From Pyrus communis (lineage: Eukaryota; Streptophyta; Magnoliopsida; Rosales; Rosaceae), in assembly GCF_963583255.1 (NCBI RefSeq), contig NC_084817.1:21559837-21623836 (forward strand): DNA of 64,000 bases, in the 5' to 3' direction. A model generated the notes under the pieces. That model was not told the DNA's origin, did no database searches, and worked only from the letters and a program-made list of their open reading frames with translations. Below, in pieces: positions 46,851 through 59,588 of this stretch (the first letter of the stretch is position 1; every line of letters begins with the position of its first letter). Position numbers and translations under genes: made by a program.

Positions 46851-49516
46851 ATTCAATTTCACATGGTTTGTTAACGAAGGCCAAAGCAAGACCTTTACCA
46901 GTATCAATCAATGCCCAAAAATAGTTGACATAAACACTAAAAAGGTCGTTTTTGTCCGTTTATGGAGAGAATCAGCTCCACCTGTTCAAACATTTTCCCT
47001 CTTGACATGATGTCATGGACCCAGCCAAAATTGCTTAAGCATAACAAAATCCAACCTTCACCCCTAGAAATTTTTTTCAACCCTCTTGCTCTCTCTCTTT
47101 CCATTCTGCAACTCGATCTTTCTGTCTCACTTTTTATTTTCTTCCAAACATAAAATTTGCCAACCTGATATCCTTTCATGTTCATCCTTCACCGTCCTAG
47201 TTGCAAACTTGAATGTTTGAATTGTACAATATTTTCTTATTTTTTTTCATTTCCTTTATTTTGGACTATGGAATAGTATTTCTTGTAATGCTTTGATGGG
47301 AAGTGTTAATGGCTACTAGCAGTTCTTGTAATGATTATGCGTTCTATCAGAATGTGTTAATTTTTTACCATGTTAATTGAACTCTTGGAAATTACTACTA
47401 AGAATCTTATTGCCAATTCAAGCTTTCTGTTCTTTTTCGTGTAATCATGTTTGTGTAAGGGTGCAAGCATCTTACAAAGCCTATTTATTTTGGTAGTTGT
47501 ACTTAGACTGCAACACATTATGAACTAATCAATTGATGAGGAAAAAGGGTTAATTTTGAGACATTTGATTTAAGAAGCACTACTTGTTTTGGTTAGTTAA
47601 AATTATTTTTCGTAAAGAAATCACAATTCAAATGAGAAAGGGACTGAAAAAAGAATTTATGTCGTAAGAGTAAAAAAAGAAATCCTAACAAATTCATGAA
47701 AGAAATCATTACAAATTCATAGAAATCTATAATAGAAATCCATAATAATCTGTCAAAATTCATATGGAATTGTAGAATCTATTAAAATCCTTTTGAAATC
47801 TGTCACTTAAAAAAGTCTATTAAAATCCTCTGATATCCAAATTGACTACACACCTTTGGTGTATCGAATCGTGTTTTCAGTACACTGAAAAATATTTCCT
47901 ACTAGTATTACGCAACCAAAAGCAAATAACATGATGTGCACGTGACAACTTCAATAAAATTTCCTTTTAAGGACAACATGTGGATTTAAAACATGGTTTA
48001 TAAAATTGATATATATAGTAGAGAAGCATCAATTTGGTCAAGGGGATCGCACAACATTGGAGGGATCTAATTTGGAATGAGTGCGTTTGTAGGAGAGGGA
48101 AACCAGCTACGAGCAAAACATATTTGAATTTCAACGTTGTGCGTTTCATGGGTTAGCACATGCAAACAAGATTGTGCAATTTGGGTAATTTTTGGATTCC
48201 ACTTACCGACCAAACCTTATATTTTCATGTTTTGAACCGGCAAAGGATTTTGCTTGGACTTGGTCCTTTAGTTAAATTTAAAACACCGCCGTGATAAACT
48301 GGTTGAGGTAATATGCATCGAATGCCAACCTCGCACGCCAACCCCTCGTCAAACCAAATTCTCAAAGATTCCAAGATAATTTCTGACATGACTTCCTCTC
48401 GTACTTAAACTACAAGTAATGCTATATTTAACACATGTTTGTACGATTATTTGCATTATTTCTTTAATAGGAGTAACATTAGGTAAATCAAATTTGTTGA
48501 TCAATTTTGCAAGCAAAATAATGTGTAGAAAAAAGCACATTAAGCAATACTTAAAGAAGAGTCATATCTCTATTATAAAGATAACATAAATATATAGTGA
48601 AAGTAGTATTTTTATTAAACTGCCCCAAAGTCGATTACTCATTCCCGACATGTATTTCTAATCCTAAATCTCAGCCATGCGAGATTTTTTAGTGTGCTCA
48701 GAATACGGGATGGTACACTGTAGGTCACTATACAAGTGATGAGATATTTGTATTAAAAAATTAACAACTTAAAAATAAAACATTCCGCCACTTATATAAT
48801 AACATATAGTGTACTACCCGTGTTTGGAACATAATGAAATTTCTCTCAAAACTTGGCTTTCATGCTCACCTTAATTAACCACGTGTGTTTTTCTGTAGGA
48901 AATAAAATACCTTCTATATACTCTGTTTTAGACTTTAGTAGCCCAATTGATATAAAACGTGTTTATCTTTACTGTTTTAGTCTAATAATGAAGAGTTACG
49001 AGTCGTTAAGAAATAGTTTAATTATTTATAAACAATTAAAATTACTTATGATATCAAGTAGGTTATTATCACGTGAAGTCCAATGATCATACGTATTTCA
49101 CATCACTCAATTGTGTTATCCGCGTATTAAATTTGAAAATTTATTATACGTGATGGAAGTATTAAGAGTATAAATCTAACATCATAAAAAATAATTAAGT
49201 TAACTTTCTCTAATATTAATTTTATAATTAAATCTCAATTTTATTCATGATATGGAAACCTAACAATGTATTATTATGTATTACGAATCCATTCAATATA
49301 TATCCCTATCATTACACTGAATCCAGTTGACGTATATCCGTATCTTGCCTCGGTGTCTCTCACCGTCCATACCGCTTCTAGTTTCTGGTATTGTTGAAAA
49401 CCCCTCTTATACTTTGACCTTTGAATATTTTGACCTTCCCCTCCCTCGCACATGATATGCTACTGCTACCCAACTAATTAATTATTGCACCTCTTGACTC
49501 TCGTAGTTGTTCAACC

Positions 49517-49524
49517 TATATAAA
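49517..49524 (+). promoter_or_regulatory. TATA box of DREB gene 2
   Basis: TATATAAA in the context CAACCTATATAAACAC, 192 bp before the ATG. The extra distance relative to copy 1 comes mainly from the expanded (TA)n at 49638-49678 in the 5' UTR. Confidence 0.6.
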
Positions 49525-49634
49525 CACTTCCATTTGCCTTTTTCATTCACAGATTCAGTCGGAACGTTTTCCCACATCTTCCTTACTAGCTACTTACGCA
49601 GACAAGTCAGAACTCAGAAGAGAAAGTTCATATT

Positions 49635-49682
<48 letters not shown>

Positions 49683-49708
49683 TTTTACACATATATATCA
49701 TCATCATC

Positions 49709-50254
49709 ATGAGTTACAGTTCGGACGAAAGCGGGAGTACTCCATGCAGCACATCAAACAGAAAACTCAAGGGGGTGCGCCAACGAAAATGGGGCAAGTG
49801 GGTGTCCGAAATCCGAGTTCCGGGGACCCGAGACCGGCTTTGGTTAGGTACCTTCTCCACCGCAGAGGCGGCAGCGGTGGCTCGAGACGTTGGGTATTAT
49901 TGCTTGCGTCGACCTTCCACGTTGGAAGGCCTTAACTTCCCGTTGATGTTACCGTCTTGTGTGAGGGATGATATGTCGCCCAGGTCGGTGCAGAAGGCAG
50001 CTTCGGATGCTGGCATGGCAGTGGATGCTCAGCTGATTGCCAACAAGTCCCCGCCGCCGCAGCCAGCTGGAACCGGAAGCAATGCGGTTGAGACGGCTGA
50101 GTTTTGGGAAAATGGTTATGTTGGAGAGACTTCGACTTCGACTCCTACTCCTACTTCTACTTCTATGAGCAGCTGGGGAGGAGGACATGGGTTTGGCAAT
50201 GGCGGTGATCATCAGGGGTGCTTTAGCATTTCCGTTGAAGATTATGATCTCTAA
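49709..50254 (+). CDS. DREB-type AP2/ERF transcription factor, copy 2 (unit B)
   Basis: 181 codons, intronless, nearly identical to copies 1 and 3. The AP2 domain (about residues 21-79) is identical to copy 1. Differences from copy 1 are Asp at residue 6 (SSDESG), Arg in PSCVRDD (shared with copy 3), Ala in AEFW, one additional Pro-Thr pair in the Thr/Ser/Pro run, and Phe in GCFSIS. The frame is open and the promoter and UTR are conserved, so it is probably functional. It would be a nuclear DNA-binding regulator with the same DNA-contact residues as its sisters. Confidence 0.9.
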   Translation: MSYSSDESGSTPCSTSNRKLKGVRQRKWGKWVSEIRVPGTRDRLWLGTFSTAEAAAVARDVGYYCLRRPSTLEGLNFPLMLPSCVRDDMSPRSVQKAASDAGMAVDAQLIANKSPPPQPAGTGSNAVETAEFWENGYVGETSTSTPTPTSTSMSSWGGGHGFGNGGDHQGCFSISVEDYDL

Positions 50255-50540
50255 ATCTAATTATTAAGTGTCGTCAGTCAAAGTTATACGGTTTTTTATT
50301 TTTTATTACAAATGATATTTTTATTAGTTTACTAGACAAATTTAAATTCGGGACGCGGTATGGTGGCATAGAAAGATCTTAACCATCAAAGCAACCCATC
50401 ACCGCTTGTAACTATGATTTTGGTCCATGGAAGTTTTAGCAATGCGAGCATAAAGTTATTAACTAGAACTTTGCACGTGTTTGTGGGTAGATTTGGTAGA
50501 ATATATATGTAGCACTGTATCACACTCATCGTAAGACTAA

Positions 50541-50722
50541 GGGCTGGTTTGGTATTGCTGTGCTTTGAAAAAAAGCTGCTCTTGTTGTGCTGTGAGAATA
50601 AACAGCTGTGAAATAAAGCAGCAGAGTGTTTGGTAAACTTTTTTGTAAAAGTGCTTTTGAAAAAAAAAAAAAAAAACAGTATTATAATGTTTGGTAAACT
50701 TTTATGTAAAACAGATGTGAAC
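50541..50722. mobile_element. hAT-like MITE, right part adjoining a deletion
   Basis: GGGCTGGTTTGGTATTGCTG at the start, with AAAGCTGCTCTTGTTGTGCT and two GTTTGGTAAACTTTT motifs inside, is a widespread Rosaceae-type non-autonomous element. In unit A the sequence at the insertion point continues AAGACTAAGTCTAGC without it. Its right end passes directly into AGCATCATTCAGAAGATAG, equivalent to A 24341, so a neighbouring ~670 bp of unit sequence is missing. Confidence 0.6.
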
Positions 50723-51385
50723 TAAGCATCATTCAGAAGATAGTACAAAGATGCCCAGATGAACTAATCGTCACTCAAAAATGAAAATTCTGAAACAAAT
50801 GCCATACTTGATAAGAAGAAGCGCATGTTTGGATCGATGTTTGGCCGGAACATAGCTTCAAGATTGTTTCTCGATCTGCCGATTTCCTTCAACATCCCGC
50901 TGCCAATTTCGAAGGATCTGCTGATTCCCTTCAAGCTTAGAAGTACTTGTTTGCATTGTGTTCCATTTTATGTTGGTCTTATACGATTTGATTTACAATC
51001 ATCTCCATGCATTTTATTTATGTACACAAAAGGGGTAATTCAGCTGAAGACGTTTTACACTCATGGAATCTGTTCTTACATACTTACAATCATGACCCAA
51101 GGGAAACTAAAATTGAAATTTCAAAGAATTAGTCAAATGAAACCAACTTACCCGCTTGTTTTTGAGTTTGAACTCCGCCAGACTTTGTAACAAAATCTTG
51201 TCCAAAATAATCAAGGAAGAAATCAAGTGCCAAAATTTGAAGATTTTTTCTTCTGAGTCGAACCGAAACTTCAAAATTGAAAACAAAACGGCATCAGCCA
51301 CTATACAAGTAGGAGTTTCAAGATAGCAACCCTTATATATAGGCCGTTCTTTGCTTGTCTGAAATAGGCAGCTCGTGGATCCCCA

Positions 51386-53352
51386 TCAATTATAGAAATA
51401 TCAGAAAGACGAGCCATACGGCCCATTTCCAACGACACAGATATTGTCTCCAACTTGGTAATTACCACCTGCACAATTCGTCAGGTGTGAGGTTTTATCA
51501 CAAAAGGTCTCGGTGTTAGTTAGAGTGGGGTTAGGATATTTAAACTGTTACTTTTCTTTTTGTATGACCGTTCCCTCAAGCAAACTCAGCCCTCCCATGA
51601 AGAACCTACCACCATTCCACGGTGGAAACAATTTCATCCTAACCGATCCTACCCCTATACTAAACACTACAACCCTAAACACTACTACTCTAACTGACCC
51701 TACCATGAATCCTCCTGTTTTGAGTTCTTCCGACATGCCTCCGGAGTCCTCAGGTAACTATGGTTATGCTTTTAATATGAATAATTGTGATACTTAGTCC
51801 GATTGGATTATTGACTCTAGTGCCACAGATCATATGACCTATGACCCCACTGATTTATCTTGTGATACTGTTCCACTTCGACGAAATATTACTAATGCAA
51901 ATGGTGTTACCTCATCGGTAACTGGTGCTGGCATTGTACGTCTCACGCCTACCTTCTCGTTGCAGCATACACTACTTGTACCTTCACTAAAGCATAAATT
52001 AATGTCTCCTGGCCAAGCTACTGAGCAATTGAATTGTTGTGTACTATTGTATCCGAAGTTTTGTCTTATTCAGGATATTCTCACGAAGGAGATAATTGGT
52101 CGTGGTACTAAGAGGGGGGATCTCTATTTTGTGGACGATGTCAGTATAGGACGAGTCAATCTCGTCCAAAAAGCCATTGATCACAAACGGCGTCAGATAT
52201 GGTTATGGCATCACCGTTTGGGTCATACGTCTTTAAGTTATTTACAACATATGTTTCTGGATTTATTTGTTGGTTGTTCGATTTCAAGTTTTAAATGTGA
52301 CACTTATGTACTTGCCAAGAGTCACTGTGTCTCTTATCCGTTGAATTTTAATAAAAGTGATATTCCTTTTAGTCTTGTTCATTTGGATGCTTGGGGACCA
52401 TCTCCGATTACTACTTCATCTGGTATTAGGTGGTTTGTAACGTTCATAGATGATTGCACACGGATGCCATGGTTATACCTTTTTAAGCATAAAAGTGATG
52501 TGTTGCTGGCATTTAAGACATTCCACACCATGGTTCAGACACAATTTTATACTAAAATCCGGATTTTGCGTTCTGATAATGGTGGTGAATATGTTAATAA
52601 TGATTTTACACATTATTTAACTAATCACGGAATCCTCCACAAGACTACTTGTCCTCAGACTCCTCAACAGAATGGGGTGGCTGAGCGCAAAAATCGCCAT
52701 CTATTAGAAACAGCTCGATCACTATTGATTGGGGCAGATGTTCCCCGCTCCTCTTGGGATGTTGCTCTTCAGACTGCTACTTACCTTATCAATCGTATGT
52801 CATCCAAAGTATTGAATTTTCTTACACCTTTGCAAGTTTTTTCTACATTCGTGCCTCTACCGTCCGTTTTGGTGCTCCCATCGCGAGTTTTTGGATGTGT
52901 TGCCTTTGTTCATCTACATAAAAATCAACGGACAAAACTTGACCCATGTGTTCTCCGGTGTGTTTTCATGGGGTATGGATTACATCAGAAAGGGTATCGT
53001 TGCTACCACCCTCATTCATGTCAGATGTATACTACAATGGATGTTACTTTTCCCGAGTCTGAGATGTATTACTCTTCGACATCTTCCAACCTTCCTCTTC
53101 AAAGGGAGACACTGCATGACGAGTAGGTTTGGACCATGGCTGCTGCTACCACTGATCTTCCATTGCCACTATTAGCCGAGCTCGCAGTGGCTGCACTGCC
53201 AGCCCAGCCAACAGAAGCAGCATCGCTGCCCACAGAACTAGCGGCAGACACTACAGTGTCGTGCTCACCCATGGAAATAATGTTGCCACTTGCCGATCTT
53301 AAGACTTCTACTAATACTACTCCCCTTTGTCTCAAAATGTAGTACCACCAGA
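51386..53352 (+). pseudogene. Copia retrotransposon fragment (protease to integrase)
   Basis: After a non-coding leader (51386-51560), a frame with stops encodes a protease remnant (WIIDSSATDHMT, motif DSS in place of DSG; stop at 51796). An open stretch of 430 codons (51834-53126) then contains the GAG-pre-integrase HHRLGH motif, an integrase core (LDAWGP, FIDDCTR, RSDNGGEY, PQQNGVAERKNR) and the start of its C-terminal domain (GCVAFVHLHK). TAG at 53124-53126 interrupts the frame, which otherwise continues to 53342. Reverse transcriptase and RNase H are absent. The fragment is bounded on both sides by copies of the same duplication tail (unit B and B'). Confidence 0.85.
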
Positions 53353-54426
53353 CAAATAATGAACAAGTCATGTTTCAGATACTTTGTTGAATTCAACGAT
53401 CCTCTATGGAAAGAGGCAAGTGTCCTATTGATGATTTAGAACCCAATTAACACTTCAATAAATTTTATGGTGAATTTCTAAACCACATTTTAGTGCTGCA
53501 AATTGAGCATATATTTGAAATCCAACAGAAACCCCAGAAAATAGTGTGATTCTTTGTGCAACCAGTGACACCAAGTGACAAATATTAACGAAAAGGCGAT
53601 ATACTAACATGGAAATCATTTATACTATCGGTGGTGCCATTGAAACAATATATTAGTTTCAACCGAGTTTCTCTCCACAAAGTGAAAATAATTGTTTCTT
53701 TCCTCTTTTTGGGTTAAAACTACAAATTTTTTTCTTTAGAAATAACTTAAGCATCATTCATAAGATAGTAAAGATGCCCAGATGAACTAATCATCACTCA
53801 AAAATGAAAATTCTGAAACAAATTTCATACTTGATAAGAAGAAGCGCATGTTTGGATCAATGTTTGGCCGCAACTTAGCTTCAAGATTGTTTCTCGATCT
53901 GTTGATTTCCTTCAACATCCCGTTGCCAATTTCGGAGGATCTGCTGATTCCCTTTAAGCTTAGAAGTACTTGTTTGCACTGTGTTCCATTTTATGTTGGT
54001 CTTATACGGTTTGGTTTACAATCATCTCCATGCATTTTATGTATGTACACGAAAGGGGTAATTCAGCTGAAGACGTTTTACACTCATGGAATCTGTTCTT
54101 ACATACTTACAATCATGACCCAAGGGAAACCAAAATTGAAATTTCAAAGAATTAGTCAAATGAAACCAACTTACCCGCTTATTTTTTGAGTTTGAACTTC
54201 GCCAGACTTTGTCACAAAATCTTTTTCGAAATAATCAAGGAAGAAAGCAAGTGCCAAATTTTGAAGAGTTTTTCTTCTGAGCCGAACCAAAACTTAAAAA
54301 TTGAAAACAAAACGGCATCAGTCACCACCATACAAGTAGGAGTTTCAAGAGAGCCACCCTTATATATAAGCCGTTTTTGCTTGTCTGAAATAGGCAGCTC
54401 GTGGATCCCCATCAACATCCACGGTA
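53353..54426. repeat. Segmental duplication tail B'
   Basis: Begins AAATAATGAACAAGTCATG (equivalent to A 23944) and ends AACATCCACGGTAATCTGCA. It overlaps sequence already present at the end of unit B (50720-51385), so it is the surviving tail of a further duplication unit whose DREB gene was lost or replaced by the Copia fragment. Confidence 0.85.
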
Positions 54427-54660
54427 ATCTGCACGACATTCAGAGAAAATAAAAATTAAGAATGCTAAAATTGATAAAAGTAGGTTTACCTCGTCAAGTC
54501 TGAACTTTGAATGTTAAATAGTTACGATGCGATCTGTTTACTTGTAGGACCAAACTCTGTCATAATTGTAAACTAGTAGTTCAAAAAAAAGGGTTCCAAA
54601 AAGGGTTTCAAAAAAGACGGATAATGTCCAGAGACACTCAAACTTTCTAGGATATATATT
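54427..54660. other. Spacer between B' and unit C
   Basis: AT-rich spacer without a gene. It contains a doubled AAAAAGGGTTYCAAAAA sequence near 54583-54615. Confidence 0.5.
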
Positions 54661-55023
54661 CAAGGGCAGTTTGATAACTATTTAATCGATGAAAGCATTC
54701 AAAATTAAAATTTATTTTAAGTTGTGTACACTTTTAAGATTTTATTTTCTTTCATTTTTCTTTTTTTTTCGTCCTCTCTTGGTGCCATTCTTCATCTCCC
54801 ATTTCCTCATATCTCAAGCACAAAAAGTAAAAATCAACGAACAAAGATGAAATGATTGTCGCTGGAATGTACTTAAGAGGATAGTTGGACCAACAAATTG
54901 GTCAAGGATTAAAATGGCAAATACCTAAATGTGGAAACCAGAAACTCTAACAAGAACCAAACAAATTTTGAAGTTCAACGTTGTGTTTCACGAAACTCGA
55001 TAACTCAAGTGTACCAAAACAAC

Positions 55024-55207
55024 AGGAGGAGGATTCTCTACCCTCCTATTCTCATCCCCTTCCATCCCCTCCTCTCACACTTTGCTTTTTGTCTTATTAT
55101 CTCTACAAAAAAAATCAATATAAGATATTGACGTGGCTTAACTGTGACCATTCAAATAGAAGGACATGGAAAGGTAGAGAGATTAGGAGGGTAGAGAATC
55201 CTCCTCC
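55024..55207. mobile_element. MITE inserted in unit C (GGAGGAGGATTCTC ends)
   Basis: Terminal inverted repeat GGAGGAGGATTCTCTACC with its complement GGTAGAGAATCCTCCTCC. Flanked by AAAACAAC (55016-55023 and 55208-55215). The equivalent site in unit A (19207-19225, ACCAAAACAACGTACCC) is empty. The interior TATTGACGTGGCTTAACTGT matches the MITE at 467-697. Confidence 0.8.
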
Positions 55208-56716
55208 AAAACAACGTACCCTATATGTTCTTTTAACTGAGGACTTTTGACTGAAATGATCTTTAATTTCAATTCCTAATTGCTGAAATTATCAAAAATT
55301 AAATATCAAAGACATAATGATCAAATATCAATAAAATAGAAATAAAAGATTGACGATATAGTGATCATATATCGATAACATACTAAACAGTGATTATTTC
55401 AGCAATTGAGATTTGAAAATTAATCATATATCGACAACATACTAAAAAGTCATTTCACCAGAATTTCCAGCGAGTAAATCTTAGTTATTAAATTGTTAAA
55501 TAAAAATTTAACAATTGAAAATTCTGATGCATAAGATTTTCTCGAAACATACTAGAAAATATGTTGTTTAGGCTAACCCATCAACTTTTTGAAAATTAAT
55601 TATATATTAACAACATACTAAAAGTTATTTCACCAGAATTTCCAACGAAATTTTGGTGCATAAAATTTTCTTCAAACATATTAGAAAATACGTTGATTAG
55701 GCCAACCCATTAACTCTTTAAATCCCCAAAAGCCACACGGAAGTCTTCCATGGAATTTCGAGTCAAAAATCTACACTTTGTATTAAATGCCAAGTATTTC
55801 AATGAATGCAGAATTCAAATTCAAATTCACAAAAAATCTACTCTTTGTATTAAACGCCAAGAATTTTGATGAATGCAAAATTCAAATTCGCATGGTTTGT
55901 TAATGAAGGCCAAAGCAAGACCTTTAGCAGTATCAATCAATGCCCACAAATAGTTGACAAGCATAAACACTAAAAAGGAGGTTTTTGTCCGTTTATGGAT
56001 AGAATCAGCTTGACTTGTTCAAACACTTTTCCTCTTGACATGATGTCATGGACCCAGTCAAAATTGCATAAGCATAACAAAATCCAACCTCTATCTTTCG
56101 AATTTCCTTTCAACCCCCTTGCTTTTTCTCCCTCTCCATTTTACAACTCGATCTTTCTTTCTCACTCTCCATTTTCTTCCAAATATAGAATTTGCCAACC
56201 TGATCTCCTTTCACGTTCATCCTTCATCGTTCCAGTTGCAAACTTGAATCTTTTGAATTGTACAATATTTTATTATTTTTTCATTTCCTTTATTTTGGAC
56301 TGTGCAATAGTATTTCTTGTTGTGCTTTGATGAGAAATGTTAATGACTGCTAGCAGTTCTTGTAATGATTATGCATTCTATCTGAAGATGTTAACTTTTT
56401 ACCATGTTAATTGAACTCTTGGAAATTACAACTAAGAATCTTATTGCCAATTCAAGCTTTCTGTTCTTTTTTGTGTAATCATGTTTGGGTAAGAGTGCAA
56501 GCATCTTCCAAAGGCTATCTATATTGGTAGCTGCACTTAGACTGAACAACACATTATGAACTAATCAATTGTTGAGGAAAAAGGGTTAATTTTGAGACAT
56601 TTGATTTAAGAAGCACTACTTGTTTTGGTTAGTTAAAATTATTTTTTGTAAAGAAATCACAATTCAAATGAGAAAGGGAAAGAAAAGACATATTTGATTG
56701 GTTTATATTTCCATAT

Positions 56717-56753
<37 letters not shown>

Positions 56754-57056
56754 TATATTCTTTTCAGATTGTGCACTGAAAAAAGAATTTATGTCATAGG
56801 AGTCAAAAAAGAAATCCTAACAAATCCATGAAAGAAATCATTACAATTCATATGAAATTGTAGAATTTATTAAAATCCTTTGAAATCCAAATTGACTACA
56901 CACCCTTGGTGTATCGGATCGTGTTTTCGGTACACTAAAAAATATTTCTTACTAGTATTACGCAACCAGAAACAAATAACATGTTGTGCACGTGACAACT
57001 TCAATAAAACTACATTTTAAGGACAACATGTGGATTTAAAACATGGTTTATAAAAT

Positions 57057-57058
<2 letters not shown>

Positions 57059-57137
<79 letters not shown>
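57059..57137. repeat. (TA)n microsatellite in unit C
   Basis: About 40 TA repeats. It is the longest of the three homologous tracts (compare 21103-21150 in A and about 48008-48016 in B). Confidence 0.9.
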
Positions 57138-57140
<3 letters not shown>

Positions 57141-57554
57141 GAGAAGCATCAATTTGGTCAAAGGGATTCACACAATATTGGAAAGATAAAATTAGGAAGG
57201 AGTGTGTTTGTAGGAGGGGGAAACCAGCTACGAGCAAAACATATTTGAATTTCAACGCTGTGCGTTTCAAGGGTTAGCACGTGCAAACAAGATTGTGAAT
57301 TTTGGGTAATTTTTGGGTTCACTTACCGACCAAACCTGATCTTTTCTTGTTTTGAACTGGCAGAGGATTTTCCTTGGACTTGGTCCTTTCGGTAAACTGG
57401 TTGAGGACTCGTGACATCATGGCTTAGGTAATATGCATTGAATGCCAACCTGGCGCGCCAAACCGTCGTCAAACCAAATTCTCAAAGATTCCAAGATCTT
57501 TTCTGACTTGGCTTCCTCTCATACTTAAACTACATGTACATGCTACATTTAACA

Positions 57555-57743
57555 GGAATTGGATCCACTCCTGATCAGGAGATCAGGATCCTCCTGACCC
57601 ATTAACACGAATTGTTGAATTAAAATTCAACAAGAAGCTTTTCTAAAAGTTATAATAATTGTAGACGTTGGATCAAAATCTAACGGTCCGTGTTAGTGGA
57701 TCAGGAGGATCCTGATCTCCTACTCAGGAGAGGATCCAATTCC
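57555..57743. mobile_element. MITE with exact 9-bp TSD inserted in unit C
   Basis: GGAATTGGATCC at the left end and GGATCCAATTCC at the right end are perfect inverted repeats, continued by arms with GGAGGATCC and ATCAAAAT(C)TAAC motifs. The flanks are exact duplicates CATTTAACA (57546-57554 and 57744-57752). Units A (about 21616) and B (about 48425) carry a single, uninterrupted site. It is the same family as 698-885. The 9-bp TSD points to the Mutator superfamily. Confidence 0.85.
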
Positions 57744-58909
57744 CATTTAACACATGTTTGCACGATTATTTGTATTATTTCTGTAATAGGAGTAACGTTA
57801 GGTAGATCAAATTTATTGATCAATTTTGCAAGTAAAATTATGTGTAAGAAAAAGCACATCAATCAATACTTAAAGAAGAATCTTATCTCTATTATAAAGA
57901 TAATATAAATATATAGTGAAAGTTGCATTTTTATTAAACTCCCCCAAACTCGATTACTCATTGCATATTTATTAAACTTCCCCAAAGTCGATTACTCATT
58001 CCTAACGTGTATTTCTAATCATAAATCTCAGCCATGCGAGATTTTTTTAGTGTGCTCAGAATACGGGGTGATACATTGTGGGTCACTATACAAATGGTAA
58101 GATACTTGTATTAAAAAATTAACAACTTAAAAATAAAACATATCACCACTTATATAATAACACATAATGTACCACCTGTGTTTATGACAGAATAAAATTT
58201 CTCTCAAAGCTCAACTTTCATGCTCACCTTAATTAACCACGTGTGTTTTTCTGTAGGAAATAAAATACCTTCTATATACTCTGTTTTAGACTTTAGTAGC
58301 CCAATTGACATAAAAGGTGTTTATCTTTACCGTTTTAGTCTAATAATGAAGAGTTACGAGTGGTTAATAAATAGTTTAATTATTTATAAACAATTAAAAT
58401 TACTTATGATATCAAGTAGGTTATTATCACGTGAAGTCCAATAATTATACGTGTTTCACATCACTCAATTGTTGTATCCGCGTATGAAATTTAAAAATTT
58501 ATCATACGTGATGAAAGTATTAAGAGTATAAATCTATCATAAAAAATAGTTGAGTTAACTTTCTCTAATATTAATTTTATAATTAAATCTCAATTTTATT
58601 CATGATATCAAAACCTAACAATGTATTATTCTATATTACGAATCCATTCAATATATATCCCTATCATTACACTGAATCCAGTTGACATATATCCTTCTGT
58701 TGCTTCGGTGTCTCTCGGAAATAACTTGGCTACTGAAGAATTCAGCAGCCAAGTCCAGTTCGGTGTCTCTCACTGTCCATACCGCTTCTAGTTTCTGGTA
58801 TTGGTGGAAACCCCTCTTATACTTTGACCTTCCCCTCCCTCGCACATGAAATGCTACTGCTACCCAATTAATTAATTATTGCACCTCTGACTTTCGTAGT
58901 TGTTCAACC

Positions 58910-58917
58910 TATATAAA
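58910..58917 (+). promoter_or_regulatory. TATA box of DREB gene 3
   Basis: TATATAAA in the context CAACCTATATAAACAG, 145 bp before the ATG. The intervening (TA)n leader tract is short in this copy (59035-59044). Confidence 0.6.
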
Positions 58918-59054
58918 CAGTTCCTCCCATTTGCCTTTTTCATTCACAGATTGAGTCGGAACGTTTCCCACATCTTCCTTACTAGCTACTTACGCAGACA
59001 AGTCAGAACTCAGAAGAGAAAGTTCATATTTTACATATATATATCATCATCATA

Positions 59055-59588
59055 ATGAGTTACAGTTCGGAAGAAAGCGGGAGTACTCCATGCAGCACAT
59101 CAAACAGAAAACTCAAGGGGGTGCGCCAACGAAAATGGGGCAAGTGGGTGTCCGAAATCCGAGTTCCGGGGACCCGAGACCGGCTTTGGTTAGGCAGCTT
59201 CTCCACCGCAGAGGCGGCAGCGGTGGCTCGAGACGTTGGGTATTATTGCTTGCGTCGACCTTCCAAGTTGGAAGGCCTTAACTTCCCGTTGATGTTACCG
59301 TCTTGTGTGAGGGATGATATGTCGCCCAGGTCGGTGCAGAAGGCAGCTTCCGATGTTGGCATGGCAGTGGATGCTCAGCCGATTGCCAACAAGTCCCCGC
59401 CGCAGCAGCCAGCTGGAACTGGAAGCAATGCGGTTGAGACGACTGAGTTTTGGGAAAATGGTTATGTGGGAGAGACTTCGACTTCTACTTCTACTTCTAT
59501 GAGCAGCTGGGGAGGAGGACATGGGTTTGGCAATGGCGGTGATCATCAGGGGTGCTTGAGCATTTCCGTTGAAGATTATGATCTCTAA
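59055..59588 (+). CDS. DREB-type AP2/ERF transcription factor, copy 3 (unit C)
   Basis: 177 codons, intronless. This is the most diverged of the three. In the AP2 domain, Ser replaces Thr (LGSFST) and Lys replaces Thr (RPSKLEG). Downstream it has [23 protein letters not shown] changes and a shorter Thr/Ser run. The DNA-contacting WGKWVSEIR strand is unchanged, and the C-terminus SISVEDYDL is kept. The frame is open and promoter elements are present, so it probably encodes a working nuclear regulator. The ATG follows a CATCATCATA leader. Confidence 0.9.
   Translation: MSYSSEESGSTPCSTSNRKLKGVRQRKWGKWVSEIRVPGTRDRLWLGSFSTAEAAAVARDVGYYCLRRPSKLEGLNFPLMLPSCVRDDMSPRSVQKAASDVGMAVDAQPIANKSPPQQPAGTGSNAVETTEFWENGYVGETSTSTSTSMSSWGGGHGFGNGGDHQGCLSISVEDYDL

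Larger units (their letters stand above)
46251..51385. repeat. Segmental duplication unit B (contains DREB gene 2)
   Basis: Starts at AGTGATTATTTCAGCAATTG, equivalent to 19391 in unit A, and ends at GCTCGTGGATCCCCATCAA, equivalent to about 24998. Relative to A it has a ~112-bp tandem duplication (46555-46780), short (TA)n near 48010, a hAT-like MITE at 50541-50722, and beside it a deletion corresponding to about A 23665-24335. The left border is fused to hydrolase exon 4, the right border to Copia-derived sequence. Confidence 0.9.

Noticed and set aside
57056..57277. Open frames encoding long Ile-Tyr runs (also at 21100 and 57010)
   Set aside because: These are translations of (TA)n microsatellites.
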